A stretch of DNA of 24,299 nucleotides. Source: a virus. The position numbers were made by a program, and so were the translations under genes. Below are positions 14,984 to 22,747 of this stretch, in pieces. The notes under the pieces were generated by a model. That model ran no database searches, was not told where the DNA came from, and saw nothing but the letters and a program-made list of their open reading frames with translations. Every line of letters begins with the position of its first letter. The stretch's first letter is position 1. Location of the stretch: IMG/VR virus record IMGVR_UViG_3300021075_000015, positions 1 to 24,299 of that record. One strand, 5' to 3'.

Positions 14984-16210
14984 TTGAAGAAAAGATTAAT
15001 TAGTGTTTTGATGACGGTTGCTTTGATAGGATCACTGGCAACCATTTTGCCAGTAAGTAAGGTTGAAGCTGTTGCTAAAATAAAAATTGGCGACTACGTT
15101 AAAATGGGCAAGTACTATGGTGAATCAATACTATGGCGTTGTGTGAACATTGATGCAAATGGTCCGTTGATGTTGGCGGATAGAATTTTGACGTTTAAGT
15201 CTTTTGATGGTAGAGGCACGCACAAATACTCGGACGGCACTTTACAAGAAGATCCTGATCTATATCGCATATCTTATGGCTCAGACTTATGGCAAACCTC
15301 AAATATGCGATCGTGGCTGAATTCAACCGCTACTGCAGGGAATGTGAAATGGCCAGATGGTTGCCCACCAACAGAACATAATGTTTTGAAAGGATATTAT
15401 GCTTATGCGTCAGAAAAAGGTTTTTTAACAAACGGAAACTTTTCAGCAACCGAAAGAAATGCGTTGAAATCAGTAAATCAAAAGTCTTTGTTGAATTCAT
15501 TGGATGAATCCAAACTAAGTGTAGGAGGCTATCATTATCATATAAATAACAATGATATTTCAAATGTACTCACAAACTACGAATCGGCATATTACCATAA
15601 CATAAAAGATAAAATGTTTTTGCTTGATGTGAAACAAGTATTCAAGGTATACCAAAACAGAAAAACTCTTGGGACAAACTATTACATAGGGAAACCAACG
15701 CAAAAAGCAATTGATAATTACGAATATAATGACAGCGAACAAAACACATCTAGCAATTTGGATTATTGGTTAAGGTCTCCGTATGCGACTCCTGCATATG
15801 GTTTCAATGTTCGCATTGTCGGTTCCGGTGGAAATGTCTTTAATGCCAGAGCATACTCCAGTTGCGGCATACGCCCGGCTTTCTATTTAAATCTTCAAAC
15901 TGCAAACTTTAAATCTGGAAATGGCAGTAAAGGTTCACCATTTTCTTTAAACCCTAAAATTCATGTTAAATCAGTAAAACTCAACAAAACTACCATATCA
16001 ATCCTCAAAGGCAAAACATCAAAACTGATCCCAACAATCAACCCATCCAACGCCAGCAACAAGAAGGTTTCTTGGAAATCAAGCAACAAACTTGTAGCTA
16101 CAATAAATACAACTGGAACGGTTAAGGGAATCAGGAAGGGGATAGCTTATATAACGGTAGTCACGGTTGATGGGAAGAAGAGCGCGAAGTGTAAAGTGGT
16201 AGTGAAATAA
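14984..16210 (+). CDS. Secreted DUF6273 protein with C-terminal Big_2 domain
   Basis: TTG 14984 is chosen because AGGTGA lies 7 bases upstream and the product then begins with a classic signal peptide (MKKRLISVLMTVALIGSLATIL, cleavage near VEA). The mature part carries the DUF6273 pattern: 'GDYVKMGKYYGESILWRCV', 'SNMRSWLNSTATAGN', 'YWLRSPYATPAYGFNVRIVG' and 'GIRPAFYLNL'. This is a domain common in secreted and surface proteins of Clostridia with no known activity. Residues from about 325 form a bacterial Ig-like group 2 domain beginning 'IHVKSVKLNKT' and ending KCKVVVK. The 252 bases for this domain are nearly repeated at the end of the next gene. No anchor motif follows, so the protein is probably released or bound non-covalently. 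Confidence 0.82.
   Translation: MKKRLISVLMTVALIGSLATILPVSKVEAVAKIKIGDYVKMGKYYGESILWRCVNIDANGPLMLADRILTFKSFDGRGTHKYSDGTLQEDPDLYRISYGSDLWQTSNMRSWLNSTATAGNVKWPDGCPPTEHNVLKGYYAYASEKGFLTNGNFSATERNALKSVNQKSLLNSLDESKLSVGGYHYHINNNDISNVLTNYESAYYHNIKDKMFLLDVKQVFKVYQNRKTLGTNYYIGKPTQKAIDNYEYNDSEQNTSSNLDYWLRSPYATPAYGFNVRIVGSGGNVFNARAYSSCGIRPAFYLNLQTANFKSGNGSKGSPFSLNPKIHVKSVKLNKTTISILKGKTSKLIPTINPSNASNKKVSWKSSNKLVATINTTGTVKGIRKGIAYITVVTVDGKKSAKCKVVVK
15959..16210 (+). repeat. Big_2-coding direct repeat, copy 1
   Basis: This 252-base segment from the ATTCATGTTAAA of the Ig-like domain to the stop codon aligns without gaps to 17213-17464. Long stretches are identical, for example AACTGATCCCAACwATCAAC-type and GATGGGAAGAAGAGCGCGAA. 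Confidence 0.85.
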
Positions 16211-16225
16211 AACCAAAAGCTTATA

Positions 16226-17464
16226 ATGGAGGCGGAAAAAATCAAATTTAAAAAGCACATTATTTTGGTCTTAGTTATAGTTTTTCTCTTAACAACTTCT
16301 TCTTTTGGGAATTTGTCCTTAGGAGCGGAATCCAATCTACAGGTTCATATTATCGATGTTGGACAAGGTGACAGCATTTATTTATCACTCCCAAATGGCG
16401 AGAATATGCTTGTTGATGGAGGACCAGGAACAACGGCGACTCAGCTAATAACCTATTTGCAAAATCGGGGAGTCAATACGATTAACTATGTCGTGGCTAC
16501 ACACCCTCATGAGGATCATATTGGCGGTCTTGATAATGTTATTAGCACCTTTACTATAGGCAAGGTTTACATGCCGGCAGTTACATATACCACGCAAGCC
16601 TATACCAATTTAATAAATGCGATAAGTTCTAAGGGACTCACGAGTATAAAAACGTTTAAAGGTGTGGTGATATTGAATACGACCACAAACGCTAAAAACC
16701 TCTCTATCATGATGCTTTCCCCTATTTCAGCAACATATTCTGACATAAACAATTACTCGCCTTTTATAAGAGTTGTGTACGGAACAACAGAATTTTTACT
16801 TACTGGAGATGCGGGGACAATAGTTGAAACCGAGGTTAAAAACTCGGGACAAACAATGTATGCTGATGTTCTGAAAGTTGCTCATCATGGCTCGAACACA
16901 GCGACTGATGTAACTTTCCTAAACGATGTTAATCCTTCATCCGCAGCAATTTCAGTTGGTAGTGGTAATACAGACGGACATCCAACCGTGGCAACATTAG
17001 ATAAATTAAAAGCAAAGAATATAAATATTTTCAGAACGGATCTTCAAGGTTCGGTCGTTTATACAACAAATGGAACGGGGTATTTAGTTAATGTGGTGCC
17101 ATGGTTTGTTGGAATGATAATCCCAACTTCAGGACCTATTATTACAGCAGCGCCTACTTCAACTCCAACCCCAACTGCGACTGTTTCTCCAAAACCTACG
17201 CCTAAACCGGCAATTCATGTTAAGAGCGTAAAACTCAACAAAACTTCCCTATCAATCCTCAAAGGTAAAACTTTTAAACTGATCCCAACTATCAACCCAT
17301 CCAACTCCAGCAACAAGAAAGTGACATGGAAATCAAGCAATGTTAAAATAGCCTCAGTCAGCTCAACTGGAACGGTGAAGGGGATCAAGAAGGGGATAGC
17401 TTATATAATGGTAGTCACGGTTGATGGGAAGAAGAGCGCGAAGTGTAAGGTCGTTGTGAAGTAG
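16226..17464 (+). CDS. Secreted ComEC-like metallo-beta-lactamase-fold protein with Big_2 domain
   Basis: This 412-residue protein has a signal peptide (KKHIILVLVIVFLLTTSSFG), then a metallo-beta-lactamase domain of the ComEC/Rec2 C-terminal type: 'VHIIDVGQGDS', 'MLVDGGPG', the zinc motif THPHEDH at residues 92-98, 'LLTGDAG' and 'VAHHGSN'. A Pro/Thr linker (about 305-327) leads to a Big_2 domain. Stand-alone secreted relatives are presumed phosphodiesterases or nucleases acting outside the cell. The ATG at 16226 has no ribosome binding site, but GGAGGCGG at 16228-16235 ideally serves an in-frame ATC at 16241 that would start just before KFKKH, so the true start is uncertain. The gene follows the DUF6273 gene by 15 bases, probably one transcript. 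Confidence 0.82.
   Translation: MEAEKIKFKKHIILVLVIVFLLTTSSFGNLSLGAESNLQVHIIDVGQGDSIYLSLPNGENMLVDGGPGTTATQLITYLQNRGVNTINYVVATHPHEDHIGGLDNVISTFTIGKVYMPAVTYTTQAYTNLINAISSKGLTSIKTFKGVVILNTTTNAKNLSIMMLSPISATYSDINNYSPFIRVVYGTTEFLLTGDAGTIVETEVKNSGQTMYADVLKVAHHGSNTATDVTFLNDVNPSSAAISVGSGNTDGHPTVATLDKLKAKNINIFRTDLQGSVVYTTNGTGYLVNVVPWFVGMIIPTSGPIITAAPTSTPTPTATVSPKPTPKPAIHVKSVKLNKTSLSILKGKTFKLIPTINPSNSSNKKVTWKSSNVKIASVSSTGTVKGIKKGIAYIMVVTVDGKKSAKCKVVVK
17213..17464 (+). repeat. Big_2-coding direct repeat, copy 2
   Basis: This 252-base segment aligns without gaps to 15959-16210 and, like it, ends at the stop codon. The differences cluster in the middle (around the 'SSNVKIASVSS' codons), while both ends are nearly identical. 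Confidence 0.85.
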
Positions 17465-17483
17465 AGAATCACTCTATTTCAAG

Positions 17484-17927
17484 TTGTTAAAGCTTAGCAA
17501 TTATAATGAAAAGGGGAAGAATAATGGGTTTTCTAAAAGGAGTACTGATAAAATATCCGACTGGAATGCAAAGAGGGAAGCAGAAAGGCAGGAGAAAGAG
17601 CGTGCTAGACAGGAAAAACGGAAAAATGACGCTTTGAATTATATTGAGAATGAACGAGTCAAATGCGACTCAGAAATTGATTTTGAAACCATGAAATTTG
17701 TTGTTGATTCATTTACAGACAGGGAAAAAATAGCAGGTTATTCTAGCATCTCAATTGATGGAAACAGTGGCAATTTGGATAATGATGCAGCACAGTATGT
17801 AGATGCGAATATGTATCGTTTTTGCAAGGCAATCATCTCCCAGAATTTCATGCTAATGCGAAAAATCGACGCCTTATCAGAAAAAATCGAAGCGATTGAG
17901 AAGAGAGAAGAACAATCTGAGGAATAA
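17484..17927 (+). CDS. Charged unknown protein, probable frameshift near the start
   Basis: The open frame begins at TTG 17484 and gives 147 residues, but no ribosome binding site precedes that codon. An excellent AGGGGA site at 17512-17517 instead serves ATG 17524, which lies in another frame and opens MGFLKG before being lost after about 37 codons. One extra A in the AAAA run at 17535-17538 would join that start to the long frame and give MGFLKRSTDKISDWNAK. The body has a highly charged helix (REAERQEKERARQEKRK), a middle domain and a C-terminal coiled coil (LMRKIDALSEKIEAIEKREE). I recognise no function. The gene may be a recent frameshift, a sequencing error, or use the weak TTG. Confidence 0.6.
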   Translation: MLKLSNYNEKGKNNGFSKRSTDKISDWNAKREAERQEKERARQEKRKNDALNYIENERVKCDSEIDFETMKFVVDSFTDREKIAGYSSISIDGNSGNLDNDAAQYVDANMYRFCKAIISQNFMLMRKIDALSEKIEAIEKREEQSEE

Positions 17928-18008
17928 ATGAACAGAAAGAATGCATCAATGTTGGGTTATTTACAATTAAACAAAACAATCGTTTTGAATAAAGTGAGGT
18001 AAAGAAGT

Positions 18009-18392
18009 ATGGGGAAATATGGACAAACAGCTATACTAGCAATGAATTATATTATAGAAGGTTATGCAAAAACACCTAACGTGGCTTGGGATGAAGCATC
18101 AAAAGAAATCTTTGGAGAAGGTACCTCAAGTCAAACAAAAGGGTGCCCAAGAAATACATTTTTAGGTCTATGTGAGAACGGTAAAATTAAAGGGGTTAAC
18201 GCTGGAAGTTATACTTCTTCTAAAAAGAATAAGGATTATGCATTGAAAGCATGTGAATTTCTCAAAAACAACCCTAGTCTATCAAAAGAACCAAAGTTGC
18301 TTTGGGCAAAAATAATGCAAGGGCAGAAAATAAAGTATAATCAGCAGATGGATGTCGTATGTGCTTTATGGGATATGGGTCTGATTACTTGA
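18009..18392 (+). CDS. DUF6979-like conserved hypothetical protein
   Basis: This 127-residue protein starts at ATG behind GTGAGGTAAAG. It begins MGKYGQTAILAMNYIIEG and contains 'WDEASKEIFGEGTSSQTKGCPRNTFLGLC' (in parts EASKEIFG, SSQTKGCPR, TFLGLCENG) and ends 'QMDVVCALWDMGLIT'. I recall this combination from small bacterial proteins grouped as DUF6979, found scattered in many genomes, often near mobile DNA; the role is unknown. The K-G-C-P and SSKKNKDYALKA segments look conserved and could be functional, but no catalytic motif is evident. It stands alone between the charged protein and the lipoprotein-like gene, with its own binding site. Confidence 0.6.
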   Translation: MGKYGQTAILAMNYIIEGYAKTPNVAWDEASKEIFGEGTSSQTKGCPRNTFLGLCENGKIKGVNAGSYTSSKKNKDYALKACEFLKNNPSLSKEPKLLWAKIMQGQKIKYNQQMDVVCALWDMGLIT

Positions 18393-18445
18393 AATTGTCT
18401 TAAAAGGGTACTTGAGTTTTACAAATAAACAGGGAGGTACTTTTT

Positions 18446-19273
18446 ATGAATAGAGGCGGATTTTCTTGGAAGCGTCTACTTGAGATTTCAAAAGCAAAAA
18501 CTAGAATTTCTAGAATGACTGGAATTCCCTTTACTAAGGCTGGGCGGCAACGGAAAGCTGGTAAAATAATAACTGGTGACGGGTACCTGATTCCTTTTGT
18601 TTTAATTGTAATTTTGAGTTTTTTATTGTCTGCATGTGTTGGTAAAACCGATAGCCAAATACCAAACATTTCAAAGGATAATGCTTCTACACCTATGCCA
18701 ACGGGATTAGCACAGAAAATTGTTGAAACACCTAAAAAATCGTTTTCAAAAGCGATCATGGCAATAAAAGATTATAATGTTCGCGAAATGAACAAATATC
18801 TTAATTTTACTGGGGTTAAGAGTTTTAAAACCTCGAAAAAATCTATGATAGCTAGAGATAAAAAGCTAGTATATGCGTTTTTTTCAAAGTTGAGGTTTAA
18901 GGTCCTTTCGGTTTCTGAAAATAAAAACAATGCTAAAATTAAGGCGATAATTTCTAATCAAGAAATTAAAAATCTGGTAAAAATATATTTCACTAAAGCA
19001 TTTAAATTTTCATTTAAAAATGTCTTTGCAAAAAAGAGTTTAAGATTGAGTCAAAAGCAGGTGGAGAAGAAAATTAGAGATATTTTATTGGAGGTTGTTT
19101 CAGGTAAACACAATAAAAGAATATCAGCGACCGTTGAAGTTAAATTAATCAAATATAAAGACTACTGGAAAATAAAGGCGAACAATAAACTGGCGGACGC
19201 TTTAACTGGAGGAGGAGTGAGTTATTTTGAAAAACTAACAAAAATATTTAGTAATTGGGGTAAAGCAAAATAG
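18446..19273 (+). CDS. Lipoprotein-like membrane protein with unusual N-terminal basic domain
   Basis: This 275-residue protein starts at ATG 18446 behind AGGGAGGTAC. Residues 1-42 are a strongly basic soluble segment (MNRGGFSWKRLLEISKAKTR, then TKAGRQRKAGK) that I recall as the start of small unnamed Firmicutes proteins. Residues 47-63 are a hydrophobic helix ending in a perfect lipobox (LLSAC, Cys64). The rest is Lys-rich with helices and strands and no motif I can name; it resembles the extracytoplasmic part of small lipoproteins with a 'DYWKIKANNKLADAL' strand near the end. A normal lipoprotein would start near residue 45, so this looks like a fusion of two proteins. Otherwise it is a type II membrane protein with a cytoplasmic basic head. 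Confidence 0.65.
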   Translation: MNRGGFSWKRLLEISKAKTRISRMTGIPFTKAGRQRKAGKIITGDGYLIPFVLIVILSFLLSACVGKTDSQIPNISKDNASTPMPTGLAQKIVETPKKSFSKAIMAIKDYNVREMNKYLNFTGVKSFKTSKKSMIARDKKLVYAFFSKLRFKVLSVSENKNNAKIKAIISNQEIKNLVKIYFTKAFKFSFKNVFAKKSLRLSQKQVEKKIRDILLEVVSGKHNKRISATVEVKLIKYKDYWKIKANNKLADALTGGGVSYFEKLTKIFSNWGKAK

Positions 19274-19351
19274 CTTCAATTACTCAAAATACTGGTTTGG
19301 GTACAAACTTTATTTGAAGAAAAAATGAATTTGAAAGGATAGGTGTTTATT

Positions 19352-20050
19352 ATGGCAGGGTACGCAAAAACAAGTTTGATAAGTACATTAGGAATTGCTA
19401 TCAATGATATTTCAAACCTTTATAAGGAGAAATTCATTAACTATCGAGGAAAAACAATTTCGCAACCAAGAGAACAATATTCAGAGGTAATTTCAGGATT
19501 CCTTTTGAATAACCTTCAAGAATTCAAGAAAATAAAGAGTATTACAAGGGAGAAGTGTTATTTTACAAAAACTCACGATGGTAAAATCAAAAACCCAAAC
19601 TCGAATCGAACTGAAGAAAAAATCGCACTTTCAATGTCTGGAAAGACGTATCAATACATTGGAAAGATTGTTGACTATCAGATTCCGCTGAAAAATAAAA
19701 AAGATGATACCGGATTAGGCAAAATTGACCTGCTTTCATATATAGATGATAAATTAATAATCCTAGAATTAAAAGTTGAAGATAGTAAGGAGACTCTTCT
19801 AAGGTGCGTTCTTGAAACTTATACTTATTGGAAAACTGTTGACCAGTTAAAACTACTTAGGGATTTTAGTTCTTTGGCGCCAGAAGTAAAAAATGTTGAA
19901 AAGGCAGTTTTAGTTTTCAAGAACAGTTTTCAGCACGAAGAATATAAAAACACGAATTCAAAAACTCGTGAATTAATGACAAAATTAGATGTTGGGATTT
20001 ATTTAATTGAACATATAAATGAAAATAGATTTATTATCACTCTTCCATGA
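19352..20050 (+). CDS. PD-(D/E)XK nuclease-like protein
   Basis: The ATG at 19352 is preferred to GTG 19343 because AAAGGATAGG lies upstream at nuclease-gene spacing. The product has 232 residues. A PD-(D/E)XK core is visible: Asp126 in 'GKIDLLSYI', then Glu139 and Lys141 in 'LIILELKVED', preceded by a helix with Glu (RTEEKIALS) and followed by the helix 'LLRCVLETYTYWK'. These residues bind the metal and cut nucleic acid in this superfamily, although many members act in RNA- or DNA-linked defence or repair. There is no recognition domain, so the substrate cannot be guessed. It lies 65 bases before a coupled HTH and beta-CASP pair. Confidence 0.7.
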   Translation: MAGYAKTSLISTLGIAINDISNLYKEKFINYRGKTISQPREQYSEVISGFLLNNLQEFKKIKSITREKCYFTKTHDGKIKNPNSNRTEEKIALSMSGKTYQYIGKIVDYQIPLKNKKDDTGLGKIDLLSYIDDKLIILELKVEDSKETLLRCVLETYTYWKTVDQLKLLRDFSSLAPEVKNVEKAVLVFKNSFQHEEYKNTNSKTRELMTKLDVGIYLIEHINENRFIITLP

Positions 20051-20087
20051 AAATTTTTTAAACTGCCATCCCCATGTCGTGCTCGTG

Positions 20088-20096
20088 TGATATATT
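20088..20096 (+). promoter_or_regulatory. Extended -10 promoter candidate for the HTH/beta-CASP pair
   Basis: TGA followed by TATATT at 20091-20096 forms an extended -10 motif (TGnTATATT), 20 bases before the ATG at 20116. No good -35 box is seen at 16-18 bases upstream. The short leader leaves just room for the GAGGTGAT binding site. Confidence 0.4.
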
Positions 20097-20115
20097 GTTA
20101 TTGAGGTGATTTCAA

Positions 20116-20850
20116 ATGAATTCTCAAACAACGGGAATAGTGTATGATTATTGTAAGTACATTTTAACTTTTGGACTTTCAAGTGTTCAGTTGGAAAGTG
20201 TAAGGAAGAAGCTCGGTTCGCTTAGCATAAAAGTTGGAACTCAAAGTGAGAAAATAATTGTTCGCAGTTGCTATCAAATGACTGACATTTTAGCATATCC
20301 AGGATTCATGATAATAGCTAACTTGGAACAATTGTCGGAAGCTGAAAAGGTTGATTTGTTTGAATTTTGGGCTGAATGCGAAGAACCACTTTCAAAAGAG
20401 TTAAAAAAGTTATATGGGGATGTTAGCGATAAGTCGCAATTGATATACCTTATTGACGAAAATGTAAATATACCGCAAAAGTTGAAACGTGTATATCACA
20501 AACCAAAACTACTTGAAAACCTCCAAACTTTAAGACTTGATGTTTTGTCCGAGATAAAGGACAACGAAGGCAATGGAAAATCAAGCGAAACGTCAATTAG
20601 GATAAGCAGGGTGTTAAAAATTTATAAGGCACTGAAAGAAGGCGAGATATTTAGAATCGATGATTATTATTCGGGTTCAGAAGATATGGTTAGTACTCGC
20701 ACATTACTTCGGGATATTCAAATAATCAATGATGTCGAATACGGAGACGTAAAGTACGATCGCAATCAACGGGGCTATATTCTGCAACCGCATAGCACTT
20801 CTTTGATAGCTGCTTTAGTAAAAAAATTCAATAAAGAGGGCACAATGTAA
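20116..20850 (+). CDS. Protein with C-terminal WYL-type winged HTH domain
   Basis: This 244-residue protein starts at ATG behind GAGGTGAT. Residues 155-225 form a winged helix-turn-helix like the N-terminal domain of WYL regulators: 'ISRVLKIYKALKEGEIFRIDDYY', 'STRTLLRDIQIIND', then the wing 'VKYDRNQRGYIL' (recognition helix around TRTLLRDIQ). Here the domain is at the C-terminus and there is no WYL domain. The N-terminal 150 residues have helices and strands I do not recognise. The stop and the next start share a base (TAATG), so translation is coupled to the beta-CASP gene. It may be a DNA-binding regulator of that operon or a targeting subunit for the nuclease. Confidence 0.65.
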   Translation: MNSQTTGIVYDYCKYILTFGLSSVQLESVRKKLGSLSIKVGTQSEKIIVRSCYQMTDILAYPGFMIIANLEQLSEAEKVDLFEFWAECEEPLSKELKKLYGDVSDKSQLIYLIDENVNIPQKLKRVYHKPKLLENLQTLRLDVLSEIKDNEGNGKSSETSIRISRVLKIYKALKEGEIFRIDDYYSGSEDMVSTRTLLRDIQIINDVEYGDVKYDRNQRGYILQPHSTSLIAALVKKFNKEGTM

Positions 20851-22046
20851 TGAAAATAATTATTCATAAAGGCTCTCATCAAATTGGTGGTAGTGTAACG
20901 GAGATATCTACCGACAAAGCAAGAATTATTATTGATATGGGTGCAGATTTGCCGAATTCAAATAGTTCAAGCGGCAAACCGTTTGGAATTGATGGCGTTA
21001 CATTCGGGGAAAGAAAATGCAATGCAGTGCTTTTAACACATTATCATGGTGACCATTTAGGATTGACAGACGAATTGCTGCCAGAAATACCTGTCTATAT
21101 TGGTCGTGTTGCTAAAGAAATCTTCCTATTGTTAAGTGAGCGAATGAATTATTATGATAAAGACAAACCAAGAAAATTAGATAGAATTAAGAATTTTAAT
21201 ACATTCAAAGCTGAGGACAAATTAGAATTCGGCGATATAATCGTAACGCCTTTCTTCATTGATCATTCAGCTTATGATGCTTATATGTTTTTGATTGAAG
21301 CTGAAGGCAAAAAAATCCTGCATACCGGAGATTTCAGAACACACGGATTTAGAGGAAAAGGACTGATGAAAACGCTCAGACGCTATGTAGGTCAGGTAGA
21401 CATTTTAATTACCGAAGGCACGTTGCTAAGTCGCGGCAAAGATGAAATTGTTTCAGAAGCACAGCTTCAACGACAGGTTAGAAATTTAATGGTTAAAAAT
21501 AAAAACGTCTTTATACTTTGTTCCTCCACCAATATTGATCGGATATTTTCATTTATACATGCTAATCCGCATGGAAGACCATTTGTTTGTGACCAATATC
21601 AAAAGTCGGTGTTGGATCTTGTAAAAAAAGATGGTTCGGTTCACAGCAGCTTCTATGATTATAATTTTGTTTATGATTATGGTCATAACTTAGATAAATT
21701 AATGGATGAAAAAGGTTTTTGTATGCTGATCCGTACCAGCGATTATTTCAAACCATTTTTAAAAAAGTACAAAAACGATTGTGTAATTATATATTCTATG
21801 TGGCACGGTTATCTTAGCGGAAAAGCAAAAAATGATAGCTTGGTGGAATTCCTAGCACCATATAAATATATTATTAAACACACAAGTGGACATGCTACCA
21901 GTAATGCTATTAAGGATGTTTGCAATACAGTTAATCCTCAAATAGCCGTTATACCTATTCATACTGAGGATCCAAACGCTTTGCAGAATATTTGTACAGG
22001 TCATAATGTGAAAGTATTAGCAGATGGGGAAGTGTTTTCATTTTGA
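20850..22046 (+). CDS. Beta-CASP metallo-beta-lactamase nuclease (RNase J-like)
   Basis: This 398-residue protein has a complete set of catalytic residues: HYHGDH at 64-69, His139 in 'IDHSAYDA', His158 and Asp161 in 'HTGDFR', and the beta-CASP motifs A (Glu189 in 'ITEGTLL'), B (His344 and His348 in 'HTSGHA') and C (His371 in 'IPIHTE'). Family enzymes are zinc-dependent ribonucleases or nucleases such as RNase J. Housekeeping RNase J is about 550 residues with a C-terminal oligomerisation domain, which is absent here, so this is a separate short accessory lineage. It is translationally coupled to the HTH protein. A role in defence or stress-related RNA cleavage is inference. Confidence 0.85.
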   Translation: MKIIIHKGSHQIGGSVTEISTDKARIIIDMGADLPNSNSSSGKPFGIDGVTFGERKCNAVLLTHYHGDHLGLTDELLPEIPVYIGRVAKEIFLLLSERMNYYDKDKPRKLDRIKNFNTFKAEDKLEFGDIIVTPFFIDHSAYDAYMFLIEAEGKKILHTGDFRTHGFRGKGLMKTLRRYVGQVDILITEGTLLSRGKDEIVSEAQLQRQVRNLMVKNKNVFILCSSTNIDRIFSFIHANPHGRPFVCDQYQKSVLDLVKKDGSVHSSFYDYNFVYDYGHNLDKLMDEKGFCMLIRTSDYFKPFLKKYKNDCVIIYSMWHGYLSGKAKNDSLVEFLAPYKYIIKHTSGHATSNAIKDVCNTVNPQIAVIPIHTEDPNALQNICTGHNVKVLADGEVFSF

Positions 22047-22116
22047 TTGGAAAAAAGTTAAGATTAATATAAATGGTTAGCAATATAAGAAATATTTCTA
22101 GAAGGAGAATTCAAAA

Positions 22117-22716
22117 ATGAAAAACGAAAAAATTGAAAATGCATTAGTTAAGATGAAAAATCAATACGAAAAAATATTTAAAGTTATGCGCCCACGAATA
22201 GGTTCAACTGGGTATACCGAGCGTAATCAAACATGTAATTTTGTAACAGCCTTTTTACAAGGAAATGCTGAAGCTGTAGCATGGTATGAGTTCCCGTTAA
22301 CAGATAAAAGGTCTCACATTGATGCAGTTATTTTTGACAAAAGTGATAATACACTTTATTTAGTAGAGGCAAAAAGGTATAATAATGATAAAAAAGTTAA
22401 TTATATTATAGAAGATTTTAAAAGATGCTATAAGTCGCAACGTCAGATAGCAGAAAATTGTAGTTTTGATGCTATCAATCATACTGAATGCAATTATTAT
22501 GTAGTAATTTTGGCGGATCTATGGAAAGATTGCATAAAATATTGGACTAGTTGGGATGAGAAAAATGGCGATTTGTATGATGGAATTATGAAAGAAAGTA
22601 ATTTTAAAGCGGAATTCCGCAGTCAAGAATTCGAAAACCCCAAGGATTTTAGAGATGAATATCTCGCGGGGTATAGACTTTTGTGTATTTACGCTGAAAG
22701 TACACAATTAAAGTAG
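22117..22716 (+). CDS. Second PD-(D/E)XK nuclease-like protein
   Basis: This 199-residue protein starts behind an AGAAGGAGAA binding site, 70 bases after the beta-CASP gene. Motif residues are Glu35 in 'TERNQTCNF', Asp69 in 'SHIDAVIF' and Glu84 plus Lys86 in 'LYLVEAKRY', in the order and spacing of a PD-(D/E)XK nuclease core (strand-turn-strand with Asp, then ExK). The remaining part is helical with a Trp-rich middle (ADLWKDCIKYWTSWDE). No partner or recognition domain is visible. It is unrelated in detail to the nuclease-like protein at 19352, so the pair is not a recent duplication. Substrate is unknown. Confidence 0.7.
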   Translation: MKNEKIENALVKMKNQYEKIFKVMRPRIGSTGYTERNQTCNFVTAFLQGNAEAVAWYEFPLTDKRSHIDAVIFDKSDNTLYLVEAKRYNNDKKVNYIIEDFKRCYKSQRQIAENCSFDAINHTECNYYVVILADLWKDCIKYWTSWDEKNGDLYDGIMKESNFKAEFRSQEFENPKDFRDEYLAGYRLLCIYAESTQLK

Positions 22717-22747
22717 AAAATGAATTGAAAAACAAGGAGGTGTTTTT

